Shown here: positions 7,887-16,414 of the stretch, piece by piece | How positions within the stretch are numbered: position 1 is the first letter of the stretch | Layout: the number at the start of each line of letters is the position of its first letter | Assembly (NCBI RefSeq): GCF_029109325.1 | Contig: NZ_JAQKQJ010000010.1 | Location: forward strand, 62,001 to 126,000 | Direction of reading: 5' to 3' | Length of the DNA stretch: 64,000 nt | Origin: Nodosilinea sp. PGN35 | GTDB lineage: Bacteria; Cyanobacteriota; Cyanobacteriia; Phormidesmidales; Phormidesmidaceae | Notes under the pieces: generated by a model | Seen by the model: only the letters and a program-made list of their open reading frames with translations | The model's database searches: none | What the model was told of the DNA's origin: nothing | Made by a program: the position numbers and the translations under genes

Positions 7887-8381
7887 CTACTCCTCTGGCG
7901 AAAACTTAGCCGCCGCCACTCGCCGATACTCCGCCGGAGGATTGGGCACCTTTTCGTGCAGGCAGGGCAGGGGCGACTGGGCCAGCACCACAATCATGCG
8001 ATCGCTGCCAGTGTTGAGGATCTCATGGCCCGTGTCCTTGGGAACGTGAACACAGGCCCCCGCCTCAATGGCGGCAATTTCGTCGCCGACAATCACATCG
8101 CCGCTGCCCTGCACAAAGTAGAGGATCTCGTCGCTGCCCGAGTGCTTGTGCAGCGGGTTCGACTGCCCCGGCTCGATGCAGTAAATGTTGAAGTGCATGG
8201 TGTCGGTCAAAAAGATCCGCCGCCGCACAAAGAAGCGCGGGTTAAACTCAGCAATCTCATCCAGGGTTTTGATATCCCCCGTGGACAGCTTTTTGGGCTG
8301 CTCCAGCAGGCTCAGATCGGCCTGAATGGGGATCAGGTTCGTTTCGTTGGTGATTTCGGTGTTGATTTCGGTGTAAGTCAT
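7887..8381 (-). CDS. Cupin-domain protein
   Basis: This 164-residue protein starts at ATG 8381; an extension to 8483 reads through repeat DNA. A single cupin fold covers about 70-145 with motif 1 as PLHKHSGSDEILYFVQG and motif 2 as HVPKDTGHEILN, giving H, H, E and H as likely metal ligands. The family includes dioxygenases, isomerases and sensors, so function is open. It lies downstream of MFS, chrB and cadD genes on the same strand and may be the last gene of that operon, although repeat DNA separates it from the MFS gene. Confidence 0.75.
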   Translation of the reverse strand: MTYTEINTEITNETNLIPIQADLSLLEQPKKLSTGDIKTLDEIAEFNPRFFVRRRIFLTDTMHFNIYCIEPGQSNPLHKHSGSDEILYFVQGSGDVIVGDEIAAIEAGACVHVPKDTGHEILNTGSDRMIVVLAQSPLPCLHEKVPNPPAEYRRVAAAKFSPEE

Positions 8382-8435
8382 GGGTGTTGTCCTTGCTTTT
8401 TGAAAAATGTGAATAGGTGGAGAATGAAAATTTTC

Positions 8436-8510
8436 AGTGTTTAGTTTTGAATTTTGAGTTCTTTTCGTACAGCAAAAATTCAAAACTTAAAATTCAACAT
8501 TCAAAACTTT
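8436..8510. repeat. AGTTTTGAA inverted dispersed repeat
   Basis: Left arm TTTAGTTTTGAATTTTGAG, loop with CGTACAGCA, right arm of AAAATTCAAAACTTAAAATT type: a long imperfect hairpin between the cupin and MFS genes. Copies at 16319-16400 and 39541-39612 keep a very similar loop (CCGTACAACA, TGTACGGCAA). Confidence 0.7.
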
Positions 8511-8512
8511 CT

Positions 8513-9754
8513 CTACCCCCTCCCCGGTTCCCTCACGCCAGCGCGAAACACAAAGGCGGAGACCACCAGAATGGCGGCAATAATCCCAAAGGAGGCGCGG
8601 AAATTGTCGTCTCCCAGGGCGCTAATCAAAAATCCGGCGAGCAGGGGGCCAGCGGCGTGGCCGATGTCGAAAATGGTGCCAAAGGTGCCCATGGCGGAGC
8701 CAAGGTTGCTTTCGCTGCAAAAGTCGGCCACCAGGGCGGCGGCTGAGGAGGTGACGATCGCCTCGCCCAGGCCAAAGATGGCTGCCAGCAGCAGCAGCAC
8801 CGCGTAGTTTTGGAACCAGGGAATCAGGGCGAAGGGAATGGCGCAGGCAAACATGCCGCCAAACAGCAGGCCCTTGCGACCGTGGCGATCGCTCAGTCGC
8901 CCCATCAGCGGTTTTGACAGCACCGCCGTGAGAATTTGCACCCCCCACAGCAGCCCGGCCTGAAAGGCCGAGAAGCCGCAGATGACCACCGCATAGATGG
9001 GCAAAAACGCCTCCAGGGCACCGACGGAGAGGTTTTGCACCCCTTCCATGTTGCTGCTGAGCAACACCCGGCGATCCATCAAAATTTCGCCCACCCCAGA
9101 CTTAAACTTTTGCCAAACGGCGGCCAGGGTGCGCTTTTCGGCGGGCACAGGGTTCTCCAGGTGCTGTCGCAGCACCAGCAGGGCAATCAGCAGCGAGGCT
9201 ATACCCAGGGCGGCCACCACCCCATAGATAATATGGAAGTGCCGCAGTTGGTAGTTGCCATCGACGGCTAGCTGGGTGAGCATCAACCCGCCCAGGGGGG
9301 CACCAATCAGGTTGCCAATGATGGTGATCGACGAAAACCAGGAGAGCATTTCAGCCCGCCGATAGCCCGCCACGCTGACCACCACCGCCATCGCCACCGG
9401 GCCATAGATGGCGGTGGCAAAGCCGTGGAGAAAGCGCACGGCCACCAGGGCTGGGTAGGAGGTGACAAACAGGTAGGCAAAGGGCACTAGGGCAAAGACC
9501 AGCAGCCCGGCAAACAGGGTGCGGGTTTTGCCGATCACATCGGCCACCACCCCGGCGGGCATCTTGAAAAAGATGCCGGTAATGGTAGACACCGCCACCG
9601 CAAAGCCAATGGCCTCTGGGCCTGCCCCCAGGTAGGCGGCAAACAGGGCCAGTACCGGGGTGCGGGCCAGGGCATAGGAGGCCCGTGCCAAAAAGCCCAC
9701 GGCATAGAGGCCATTCATGACGGTGGGGGGCGCGATCGCTTTGGTTTCGGCCAT
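8513..9754 (-). CDS. Major facilitator superfamily transporter
   Basis: This 413-residue protein from ATG 9754 has twelve predicted membrane segments. The MFS loop 2-3 motif appears as ADVIGKTRT and the equivalent second-half loop as GRLSDRHGRKG, typical of drug/metabolite exporters. The substrate is unknown. A GTG 18 bases upstream is possible but less likely. It is the distal gene behind chrB (66 bases away) and cadD, so it may take part in metal or oxyanion export. Confidence 0.85.
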   Translation of the reverse strand: MAETKAIAPPTVMNGLYAVGFLARASYALARTPVLALFAAYLGAGPEAIGFAVAVSTITGIFFKMPAGVVADVIGKTRTLFAGLLVFALVPFAYLFVTSYPALVAVRFLHGFATAIYGPVAMAVVVSVAGYRRAEMLSWFSSITIIGNLIGAPLGGLMLTQLAVDGNYQLRHFHIIYGVVAALGIASLLIALLVLRQHLENPVPAEKRTLAAVWQKFKSGVGEILMDRRVLLSSNMEGVQNLSVGALEAFLPIYAVVICGFSAFQAGLLWGVQILTAVLSKPLMGRLSDRHGRKGLLFGGMFACAIPFALIPWFQNYAVLLLLAAIFGLGEAIVTSSAAALVADFCSESNLGSAMGTFGTIFDIGHAAGPLLAGFLISALGDDNFRASFGIIAAILVVSAFVFRAGVREPGRG

Positions 9755-9820
9755 AGCCTCATTCAGCGGCACAACACCACTGAATGTAATATGTGTTTCT
9801 CAAAAATGCAACAACTATTT

Positions 9821-10759
9821 CTAAGGAGCCAGCCTGGCAGCGTGGGCATATAAGCCGTCAAACAGAGCCAAGCCCTGGGCCTCCAGCTCCTGGTCTGACA
9901 CATTCATCAACTGCCAGCCGCGCACCAGGGTCTCCACGCCGTCGGCCTCCGGGTGGGGATAGAGCCCGTCGTGGAGGTCGAGTTCATGCACCAGTTCCGC
10001 CAGGTGCAGCAGCCCCGGCTTGTCTAGCCCAAACCGCTGCACCATCACCTCAAAGCTACAGCGGTTGCCCTGGTGGCCAAACTCGGCATTGGGCATATCA
10101 AAGGCAATTTCGTCGGCCTCGGGCTCCGCTCCATAGCGAATCGCCGCGTCGGCATCGATGAAGCGGCGAATCAGCCAGGCGCAGGCCAGCCGATCAATGA
10201 AGGGGCGCGGGCGGGTAATCCAGCGGCGGTTTTGGTAGGCGGCGAGGGTGGTAGAACCCAGGGTATCGGCAGGCGGTGGGGCCAGGGCCTGCTCGGCGTG
10301 GAGGAGGGCGGCGGCGGCCCCAGCGGCCTCTGGGCAGCCAAAAAAATCGATCTGGAGGGTGTCGTTGTAGCGCTTGCGCAGCTTTGCGATCGCCCGAGAG
10401 GGCACTTCTTCTGCGGCCTTGTCCGCCGACTTCGCCTCAGCCTCTTTGCCCAGGGCCAGGGCCTCAGCGCGAATCTTGTTGTAGTCGCCCCGCCGGGCCT
10501 GGTGAAATAGCTCCACAATTTCTGGGTCGGTCAAGCCATCGAACTGGCCAACCTCTAAAATCAGCGCCTCGCCCTGGGCCGATCGCACCTCCTGGGCCAG
10601 CCACTGCAACGCCTCCAGGCAGTCGTCTCGGTGGGGCAAAATGTGCAGCCCCGTTTTGGTCGATACCGCCCCGGCTTTTTTCAGCCGTCGCCACAGGGTC
10701 ACCCGCGGGCTCGACTGGCCTTTCGTCGGTAGCGAGTAGGAAAAGACCAGCCAGGACAT
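9821..10759 (-). CDS. chrB: Chromate resistance protein ChrB
   Basis: This 312-residue protein contains both ChrB parts. The N-terminal domain (SWLVFSYSLPTKGQSSPRVT, then LWRRLKKAGAV and HILPHRDDCLEAL) matches the winged-helix-like ChrB N domain. The C-terminal domain from about residue 175 (RPRPFIDRLACAWLIRRFID, GNRCSFEVMV, LHDGL) is the chromate-resistance domain. ChrB acts as chromate-responsive regulator or accessory factor, usually beside a ChrA transporter, but no ChrA is present here. Chromate enters cells as a sulfate analogue, which connects it loosely to the sulfur genes around it. Cadmium-transporter and MFS genes flank it on the same strand. Confidence 0.85.
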   Translation of the reverse strand: MSWLVFSYSLPTKGQSSPRVTLWRRLKKAGAVSTKTGLHILPHRDDCLEALQWLAQEVRSAQGEALILEVGQFDGLTDPEIVELFHQARRGDYNKIRAEALALGKEAEAKSADKAAEEVPSRAIAKLRKRYNDTLQIDFFGCPEAAGAAAALLHAEQALAPPPADTLGSTTLAAYQNRRWITRPRPFIDRLACAWLIRRFIDADAAIRYGAEPEADEIAFDMPNAEFGHQGNRCSFEVMVQRFGLDKPGLLHLAELVHELDLHDGLYPHPEADGVETLVRGWQLMNVSDQELEAQGLALFDGLYAHAARLAP

Positions 10760-10829
10760 GGGGAGTAAGGTAACGTCTCGTCCTTAGGGTAACACTCGTT
10801 CTGGGGCCGAATTCAATGGGGCTGGTTGC

Positions 10830-11507
10830 CTACAGGCCGGGAACCAGGGCGGCAAAGAGCTGGTGGCTGCCGCTGTCGATCAGAATGTTGGCCCCCAGCC
10901 AGATCAGCACGAAGGGGAAGGCGCGGCGTACGTACCGGGCCATGATGAATGCCAACTGGGGCTGGCGCACCAGGCTGTAGGAGAGGGTCAGCCACAGGCC
11001 GATGGCGGCATAGCATACAGCCAGAATAATGCCGAGCCGGGGCAGGGTGGTGCTGGCAAACAGGGGAATGTAGATGGCCAGGTTGTTGCCGCCGTTGGCC
11101 AGGGTCACCGCCGATACTTTGTAGGTCTGGGGGTCGCGCAGGGTGTGCCACAGGGAGGTCTGCCGCACTTTGCGGTAGTGGGGGTTGGTGGGGTTGGCGA
11201 TCGACACGTCTACTGTTTCGTCTTCGTCCATGGTTTGGCGGCTGAGCAGGGCGTTGACGCCAATGGCGATGGGCAAGAAGCCCAGCAGGCCAATCCACAC
11301 GTGGTCGATCATCAGCCCGGCCAAAAAGCCTAGCAGGCTGATCGCCACCAGCACCGAGAAGCCCAAGACCTCACCGACGACCACGTGGCGAGGCCGAAAG
11401 GTGCGGTTGGTTTTGCTGAAGAACATGGTCAGGTAGATGTTGTCGTCGAAGGTGGTGGCGGTGGCGGTGGCCGCTCCGAGCATGACGGTCGGTACAATCC
11501 AGTCCAT
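10830..11507 (-). CDS. CadD-family cadmium resistance transporter (copy 1)
   Basis: A 225-residue membrane protein of the CadD family (LysE superfamily). The N-terminal half has TATATTFDDNIYLTMFFSKT and the second half VTLANGGNNLAIYIPLFAS, the paired family signatures with acidic and Asn residues within the membrane. Hydrophobic segments number about six. CadD proteins give resistance to cadmium in Gram-positives; cyanobacterial substrates are uncertain. It is probably the first gene of an operon cadD-chrB-MFS. An operator-like element at 11559-11601 is shared with the promoter of copies 2 and 3. Confidence 0.85.
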   Translation of the reverse strand: MDWIVPTVMLGAATATATTFDDNIYLTMFFSKTNRTFRPRHVVVGEVLGFSVLVAISLLGFLAGLMIDHVWIGLLGFLPIAIGVNALLSRQTMDEDETVDVSIANPTNPHYRKVRQTSLWHTLRDPQTYKVSAVTLANGGNNLAIYIPLFASTTLPRLGIILAVCYAAIGLWLTLSYSLVRQPQLAFIMARYVRRAFPFVLIWLGANILIDSGSHQLFAALVPGL

Positions 11508-11558
11508 GGGTGACCCCCTGAAGGAAGAACACCCTAAATTTACGGGGGGTAAAAACTA

Positions 11559-11601
11559 AGAGCAAACGCTCTTTTTTGTGGAAACGATAAATTGCGGTTA
11601 T
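11559..11601 (-). promoter_or_regulatory. Operator-like element shared with the lysR/cadD intergenic region
   Basis: From 11559 the plus strand reads AGAGCAAACGCTCTTTTTTG, then TG, four variable bases, CGATAAAT, five variable bases and TTAT. The element at 18636-18680 reads the same except for one base in the first block and the variable gaps. Both contain ATAA-N7-TTAT, an interrupted dyad of the T-N11-A type bound by LysR proteins. It lies 52 bases upstream of the CadD start. Confidence 0.6.
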
Positions 11602-11620
11602 GGATTAGTGATCTACAAAC

Positions 11621-11971
11621 TCATAGGGGAAGATAATAAATTTGACCATCCAGATCCCCCGATGTAGCACACTCCAGAACCATGAAAAGATCTTCAATTA
11701 CTCTGCCGATGGATGCATCTGTATGAATCTCAATTACTCCTGGCATGGCGAGATTATTGACTAACCTTTCGTAGGCAAAGCGAGTAATTGTAGCAACGTC
11801 ATGGGTGAGCAAAACACGTCCTTCATTAGCAGCCCACTCAAGCACAATAGGATCGTCTTCTCCCGATAGGTCGATATCTTGAACACGGACAATGTCTATG
11901 TCTGGATTGCGACGCAGTAGCCCTCGAATGATTGTATTATCTAAATTTTCATCGGCCAGCAGCTTGATCAT
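11621..11971 (-). CDS. DUF5615 PIN-like protein (toxin candidate)
   Basis: This 116-residue protein begins MIKLLADENLDNTIIRGLL and has VLLTHDVATI in the middle, the DUF5615 pattern related to PIN-domain ribonucleases. Acidic residues at D7, E8 and D99 or nearby could bind metal. It overlaps the upstream DUF433 gene by four bases, the standard arrangement in which DUF433 is the antitoxin. Proteins of this pair are common in cyanobacteria. Toxicity is inferred from family context. Confidence 0.75.
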   Translation of the reverse strand: MIKLLADENLDNTIIRGLLRRNPDIDIVRVQDIDLSGEDDPIVLEWAANEGRVLLTHDVATITRFAYERLVNNLAMPGVIEIHTDASIGRVIEDLFMVLECATSGDLDGQIYYLPL

Positions 11972-12303
11972 TCTTGTTGCTCAACTCTGCGGGCCAGCAA
12001 GCGATCGCGCAAGCCCTGAGGATCAAAACGCGCCTCATTCATTTGCCGAATCTCTTGAGCTTGCTGCTGTCTCTGCTGAAGATATTCCTCTACATCTTCT
12101 TGGTGGTTGAGGTAGAAGGCAATTGAGGCATAAACATCACCCAACTTCAGGGAGGGATAGCGATGCACAATTTCTTCTGCGGTTGCCCCGTGCTTGAATA
12201 CAGCAACAATGGTGTCTAAAGTTACTCGCGTTCCACCTACTCGCACTGTGCCATCAGAACTTGTAGCTAGAGGTAAGGGTTCAGCTTTGATTGCAAGGGC
12301 CAT
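11968..12303 (-). CDS. DUF433 protein (antitoxin candidate)
   Basis: This 111-residue protein contains the DUF433 helix-turn-helix core: GTVRVGGTRVTLDTIVAVF, then GATAEEIVHRYPSLKLGDVY. The C-terminal third is a charged, Gln/Arg-rich helix that could wrap the toxin. Its stop overlaps the DUF5615 start (ATGA), so the two are translationally coupled, as in toxin-antitoxin pairs. DUF433 antitoxins are thought to bind their own promoter. The base composition is lower in GC than the neighbouring metal operon. Confidence 0.75.
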   Translation of the reverse strand: MALAIKAEPLPLATSSDGTVRVGGTRVTLDTIVAVFKHGATAEEIVHRYPSLKLGDVYASIAFYLNHQEDVEEYLQQRQQQAQEIRQMNEARFDPQGLRDRLLARRVEQQE

Positions 12304-12491
12304 AATATGAAGGATTAAGGTGCTGAGGAAACAATTCTCGCAAATCCAAAGGTCTACTGAATATTCAGCAATATTTAAGCAACCACCTGTTGAAAAAGCG
12401 CTTTAGTTAAATAGAGCATGATTAGGCTCAGTTAATTTTTCTACAGACATTCAGTCAAAATCCCGAAATCTATCCGAGATGCTGACAGAAC

Positions 12492-14939
12492 CTACTTATT
12501 CTTTAAATTCAAATTTGTTCGTGCACAGGTACACCGAAATGATTCTCCGTCTCCTCTGAGTGGGCTTACATACAGCCAAGTCTCACACTGCTCACAATAA
12601 ATAAGAGATAGGAGTTCTCTATATGCCTTAACCACTGGCATAAAATCTTCCCTAGAAAAATTTTCCCACTCATTATAGTGAACTGCTGGGTTAATAGCCC
12701 ACTGTTCCATACTCACAGCTTTCTGCCTGGCTTGAAAATCTGACAATAATACTTCGGCTCGCTTTTCTGCATCGTTGTCTTTCCATGACTGTGCAGCTTT
12801 TTTGGCAGTCTTCAGATATTGTGGAATGCGAGACAAGGCAGATGGTAGTAATCCTCCCAGATCATAATTACCATCCCCTTTGAATGTGACTTGCGCCCTC
12901 AAAGGCTCGGCAATTTCTCGAGCCACATATTCTAAGTGACGCCTGAGTTTTGCAGCAGCAGCAGATACATTATTATTTCTCAAATCCTCATCAATTTCAG
13001 CCCAAATCTCTGGAGATTCAGCTGCTAGAGGACCATGTTCAACTGTCCAACTCCGAAAGATGACAGACGATTTTCTAGAAATCAGCCCATGTGCAACCAT
13101 CTGTCGGTGCCAGGCTTGTTCATGGGTTGTAAGAACAAACTGTGTCCCAGGAAACTTTTCCTTGAAGAGACGACAGACTTCACGACGATGCTGTGTATCC
13201 ACTGACATTACAACGTCATCAAGTACTACAAATGTGAATTCATCTCGCAGCAATTGACGCATGAGAGCCAAATATAAACATAGCCCCATGCTATCTTGAT
13301 GACCTTCACTATGATAAGCACTTGGTGGAAATAATCCACGACTATAAAAGTCCACTTCAAGATTTAACGTTGCTTCTTTATGCTCAAGCTTTGCTCTGAA
13401 CTGTGATTCGTCTTCGTGATTAACAAAACAGTAGTAGTCTGCAAGGTTTGATTCCACCTGAGAGTATAGGCCACCGAGTGTCTCTTCAACAGCTTTGTTA
13501 TACATTTTAAGAGCGATGCTTGCTGCGTCACTAGCTTGCTTCTTGCGGTTCACCTCATATTTCGCTTCGCGGCACTTTTGACGCCGTTCTTCTGCAATTA
13601 TTAGAAAATCTCGAGCTTCTAACTCACGGCTGTTATTGGGCCTAGCTAAAACAGCTGAATGTACAGCAGAAATCGCATCAGTGAACTTAGAATTGGTTTG
13701 CTTGTAAAGCTTTCTGACCTCATCCTCCGCCTCTAATAGCCCCTCAATTTTTGCAATTTTTAAAGCAGTAGACTCTAACATTGAAGCCCACTCATCGAGA
13801 TTTTCTCCTTCCTCGTTCTTGCCCACTGCACAAGCAATATTTTTAGCTCTTCTAAGTAACTCAACTGTGCGTCTAATATGGGTTTGCAATCGGCTGGCAG
13901 CTTTTACCAGGTTGTCACATGTTACTTGGGCTGTTTTTGCCCTTTCAATTTTCATCTGAATGTGCACGACAAGAGAGTCGAATTCCCATTCTGTATCACA
14001 GAGTGGACAAGCATCCTCATCTTCAGTAAAGAGATCAAGGCCTTGCTTATAAAAATTTGCTCGCTTTAGTTGCTGGAGAAGATCAAGATCTTGATTGAGG
14101 AAATCAAATTGAACAACGCATTCACTTACACAGCTTAATACATCTGGTGACTTGAGGTGCTTTTCGAGAGAATCAAGGTCACTCAAGGCAGTAGATTGAG
14201 AAAAAGGTTGGACCACATCGCTTTGCGTATCAAGTCCGTCGCTAACCTTTGTAGCTTCTGTAAGCTCTATCAGATCTGGAAGATTGAGTATTTGGCGTTT
14301 GGAATTGATTGCAGAAAGAATGGTTTCTACAGTCAACTGCTGGACTCCCAAATGTTGTTTAAGATCATTGGCTGCTGCCGTGAAGTTTGTGTTCGCGTTT
14401 CTTTCCTCACTAGACAACTTATTGGCTGCCGTCTTAAATGTACCGCGTAGTTGACTTAGATCATCGAGTTTGAGAAGAGCCTGCACATCTCTAGCACGTG
14501 TAGCACCTTCACTCAGAATATATTTGATGATTTCACGCCGAGAGAGGGTGATCTCAGAGTGTTGGGCAATCTCGCTGAGAACAGCTCGAATTTCTGGATC
14601 ATCTGGCTGAATAATAAGTTCTTTGGGCTTACTTAATCTTCTCTCAATTGTGACTATCTTGCCAAGTTTACATAATTCCAATTTGAGACGCACCAAAGAT
14701 GCATTTGGAGAATCTCGTGCATCAACATGCGGACCGTGAGTCTTGAGAGAGAGAGAACCTGTACCTTTTCCAGCCAATCTTGATATGTTCCCTGTAAGCC
14801 CAAAGTCAATAGCATCCACAACGCCACTTTTTCCCGAGCCGTTTGGACCATGAATGACAAAATTTTTTCCATTAGGCTTCAAGGTAAGCTTTCTTATACC
14901 CCGGAACTCTTCAATATAAATCTCAATTAACTTGATCAT
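12492..14939 (-). CDS. SMC/Rad50-like AAA ATPase with zinc hook, putative defence protein
   Basis: This 815-residue protein has a Walker A GPNGSGKS at 31-38, coiled-coil arms, a zinc-hook-like CPLC at 311-314, a degenerate signature SEGHQDS at 544-550 and a Walker B FVVLDDVVMSVD around 570-581 followed by TTHEQAW. After the ATPase core a further 200 residues form a mostly helical domain and a C-terminal four-cysteine zinc ribbon (C782, C785, C803, C805). Such SMC-like ATPases occur in anti-phage systems and DNA repair; I cannot assign a named one. The gene is distinctly AT-rich against its neighbours, suggesting transfer. Its ATG overlaps the stop of a 58-codon gene upstream. Confidence 0.8.
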   Translation of the reverse strand: MIKLIEIYIEEFRGIRKLTLKPNGKNFVIHGPNGSGKSGVVDAIDFGLTGNISRLAGKGTGSLSLKTHGPHVDARDSPNASLVRLKLELCKLGKIVTIERRLSKPKELIIQPDDPEIRAVLSEIAQHSEITLSRREIIKYILSEGATRARDVQALLKLDDLSQLRGTFKTAANKLSSEERNANTNFTAAANDLKQHLGVQQLTVETILSAINSKRQILNLPDLIELTEATKVSDGLDTQSDVVQPFSQSTALSDLDSLEKHLKSPDVLSCVSECVVQFDFLNQDLDLLQQLKRANFYKQGLDLFTEDEDACPLCDTEWEFDSLVVHIQMKIERAKTAQVTCDNLVKAASRLQTHIRRTVELLRRAKNIACAVGKNEEGENLDEWASMLESTALKIAKIEGLLEAEDEVRKLYKQTNSKFTDAISAVHSAVLARPNNSRELEARDFLIIAEERRQKCREAKYEVNRKKQASDAASIALKMYNKAVEETLGGLYSQVESNLADYYCFVNHEDESQFRAKLEHKEATLNLEVDFYSRGLFPPSAYHSEGHQDSMGLCLYLALMRQLLRDEFTFVVLDDVVMSVDTQHRREVCRLFKEKFPGTQFVLTTHEQAWHRQMVAHGLISRKSSVIFRSWTVEHGPLAAESPEIWAEIDEDLRNNNVSAAAAKLRRHLEYVAREIAEPLRAQVTFKGDGNYDLGGLLPSALSRIPQYLKTAKKAAQSWKDNDAEKRAEVLLSDFQARQKAVSMEQWAINPAVHYNEWENFSREDFMPVVKAYRELLSLIYCEQCETWLYVSPLRGDGESFRCTCARTNLNLKNK

Positions 14940-15112
14940 TCTACAATATCCTCCTTACAAAAAATTGATGTAAGAGTGCTTGACTTTATTTTGTTGTCAG
15001 ACTCCATAAGCTCATAGAGCTTCTCTGCCATATCATTCTCGAAGCTCTTTTCATGCCTGAGTTTTTCTATAAATTTATGTAATACCTCGTGGTACAGTTT
15101 TGATTTTGCCAT
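14936..15112 (-). CDS. Small 58-residue protein coupled to the SMC-like ATPase
   Basis: A short frame begins MAKSKLYHEVLHKFIEKL and ends KEDIVE. It is charged, probably all-helical, and rich in Lys and Glu. The stop TGA overlaps the ATPase start as ATGA, and an AAGGAGGAT sequence at its 3' end (14948-14956 complement) sits correctly as ribosome-binding site for the ATPase. Both facts and the shared low GC argue that it is a real gene and a partner of the ATPase. No family is recognised; a small adaptor or inhibitor is possible. Confidence 0.6.
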   Translation of the reverse strand: MAKSKLYHEVLHKFIEKLRHEKSFENDMAEKLYELMESDNKIKSSTLTSIFCKEDIVE

Positions 15113-15577
15113 GTGATCCTTTTGATTTCAATAAGGATATAAAGATACTGCAAACTTTCCTGATGTTTTTTAAGTCGAGTTCATTTGGTTGATTGCTTCA
15201 ACAAAGATCGATAGCAGACAGTAAGATTAATGGTAAGAGAATATTTTGCATGATAACCTTCCTAAGGAGACATAGCCTAAACTTAAATATTTGCTAATGC
15301 AAGAATGCTTTTTGCTACATGCTTGACAGAGGTCATTTGTGCGAGTAACCTTATCCCTTAAGCCGTTTGGGTAGAACGGTGAACACACAGAACTCGAAAA
15401 CGTTAGCGCTGTCCGCAGGTGTTTGCACCACCTACGAACAGCTGACCCCGCAAATCTAGCACGCAGATTGCGAGGCTACGGTCAATGGTACCCTAGCCCC
15501 CTCAGTTTGCACTTCAAGCGTGGGTGGCTAGGGTTTTCGCGTTCTGTCTTCCTACATCACAACTGGAGACAGAACCC
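15113..15577 (+). promoter_or_regulatory. Long intergenic region with two leader hairpins
   Basis: No gene is seen in these 465 bases. The left part is AT-rich and belongs to the defence operon promoter. The right part can form two perfect 9-base stems before the next gene: ACCCTAGCC (15490-15498) with GGCTAGGGT (15526-15534), and GTTCTGTCT (15541-15549) with AGACAGAAC (15567-15575). The second stem partly covers the GGAG at 15565-15568, the likely ribosome-binding site for the ATG at 15578, so translation could be gated by folding. Confidence 0.4.
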
Positions 15578-15877
15578 ATGTTTGACCATTTCGAACCCGA
15601 CCCCAACGACACCCAAGAGGCCGGTTCCCTGCCGCTGCCGCCCAACTCTGGAGGCAGCAGCAGCGCCACCCGGCCCCTCACCCCCGAAAAAGTGCGCCAC
15701 ATGCTCTATGGCAGCCTCGCCGGGATCGATCGCACCATCAAGATCCTCCATAGCTTCGGCTATGCCGACCCCAACGACTGGAGCGATCCCATCCCCGTAC
15801 CCCAGAGTGCCGCCAGCCCCACCTCCAAACCCAACCAGTGGATGGTGATCATGACCAAAACCGTGCTGCTGGAGTAG
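15578..15877 (+). CDS. Hypothetical protein, 99 residues
   Basis: The protein begins MFDHFEPDPNDTQE. A disordered acidic, Pro/Ser-rich first third is followed by a compact part with LTPEKVRHMLYGSLAGIDRT and ends PNQWMVIMTKTVLLE. ATG 15578 is preferred over an upstream start at 15524 because a GGAG site precedes it by nine bases and the upstream part lies in the leader hairpin. I recognise no family; the ordered segment looks conserved rather than random. A perfect palindrome that may terminate transcription follows at 15910. Confidence 0.6.
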   Translation: MFDHFEPDPNDTQEAGSLPLPPNSGGSSSATRPLTPEKVRHMLYGSLAGIDRTIKILHSFGYADPNDWSDPIPVPQSAASPTSKPNQWMVIMTKTVLLE

Positions 15878-15909
15878 CCATTCAGTGCCAGGCGCGCTCC
15901 TAAAAACCA

Positions 15910-15942
15910 AGATCCCAGGGTTTTTCAAAAACCCTGGGATCT
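15910..15942. terminator. Perfect palindrome AGATCCCAGGGTTTTT
   Basis: Sixteen-base perfect arms (AGATCCCAGGGTTTTT and its complement) around a single base, between two convergent genes. The stem could end transcription in both directions. Related copies with the same arms but different loops are at 46091-46155 and 51827-51860, so it is also a dispersed repeat. Confidence 0.6.
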
Positions 15943-15967
15943 GCGCCACAGAACCATTTCGCGTCAT

Positions 15968-16243
15968 TTATTCTGCGTTGTCGTCCATCAGCTCCACCAG
16001 GCGCGAAAACCAGTAGGCAATCTCTGGGTCGCAGCAGGTGGTCAATCGCGCAATCTCCCGCGCCAGTTGGTAAGTCGCCTCGCCCTTGGGATGGTGGCTC
16101 ATCCCAGCGTGGCGCAGCAGATCCGCCTTCAGGTCGCCGGGGTAGGCAGGGGTGTGGTGGCGCGGATCCTCAATCATCTGATCGAGGATCGGCTGCCAGT
16201 CGATCGCCTGCTTTGAGCGTCTATGGGGAAGGGGAGTTTGCAT
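15968..16243 (-). CDS. Hypothetical protein, 91 residues
   Basis: A small soluble protein beginning MQTPLPHRRSKQAIDWQPIL with helical segments ending in SRLVELMDDNAE. It contains CC at 69-70 and several His residues (HHTPAYPGD, GMSHHPKGE), but no motif I can name. It is convergent with the 99-residue gene, the palindrome separating them. The coding assignment rests on consistent composition and a clean ATG. Confidence 0.5.
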   Translation of the reverse strand: MQTPLPHRRSKQAIDWQPILDQMIEDPRHHTPAYPGDLKADLLRHAGMSHHPKGEATYQLAREIARLTTCCDPEIAYWFSRLVELMDDNAE

Positions 16244-16318
16244 AATGGCCTGCTTTTTTATAGATGGATGGATGTAGTTTTAGTATTCCCAGTGGGGGGG
16301 GTAGGGGGATAGGGAGAG

Positions 16319-16400
16319 TTTTAAGTGCATAGTTTTAAGTTTTAAGTTATTTCCGTACAACAGAAATTCAGAACTCAAAACTCAAAACTCAAAACTCTTC
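16319..16400. repeat. AGTTTTAAGTTTTAAG inverted dispersed repeat
   Basis: Arms of AGTTTTAAG units and their complements (AACTCAAAACTCAAAACTC) enclose a loop containing CCGTACAACA. It lies between two minus-strand genes, immediately after the end of the secreted-protein gene. Confidence 0.7.
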
Positions 16401-16414
16401 CTCCCCCCTTACCA

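Noticed and set aside
7797..8444. Plus-strand frame of 215 codons opposite the cupin gene
   Set aside because: Complement of a clear cupin gene; no recognisable motif of its own.
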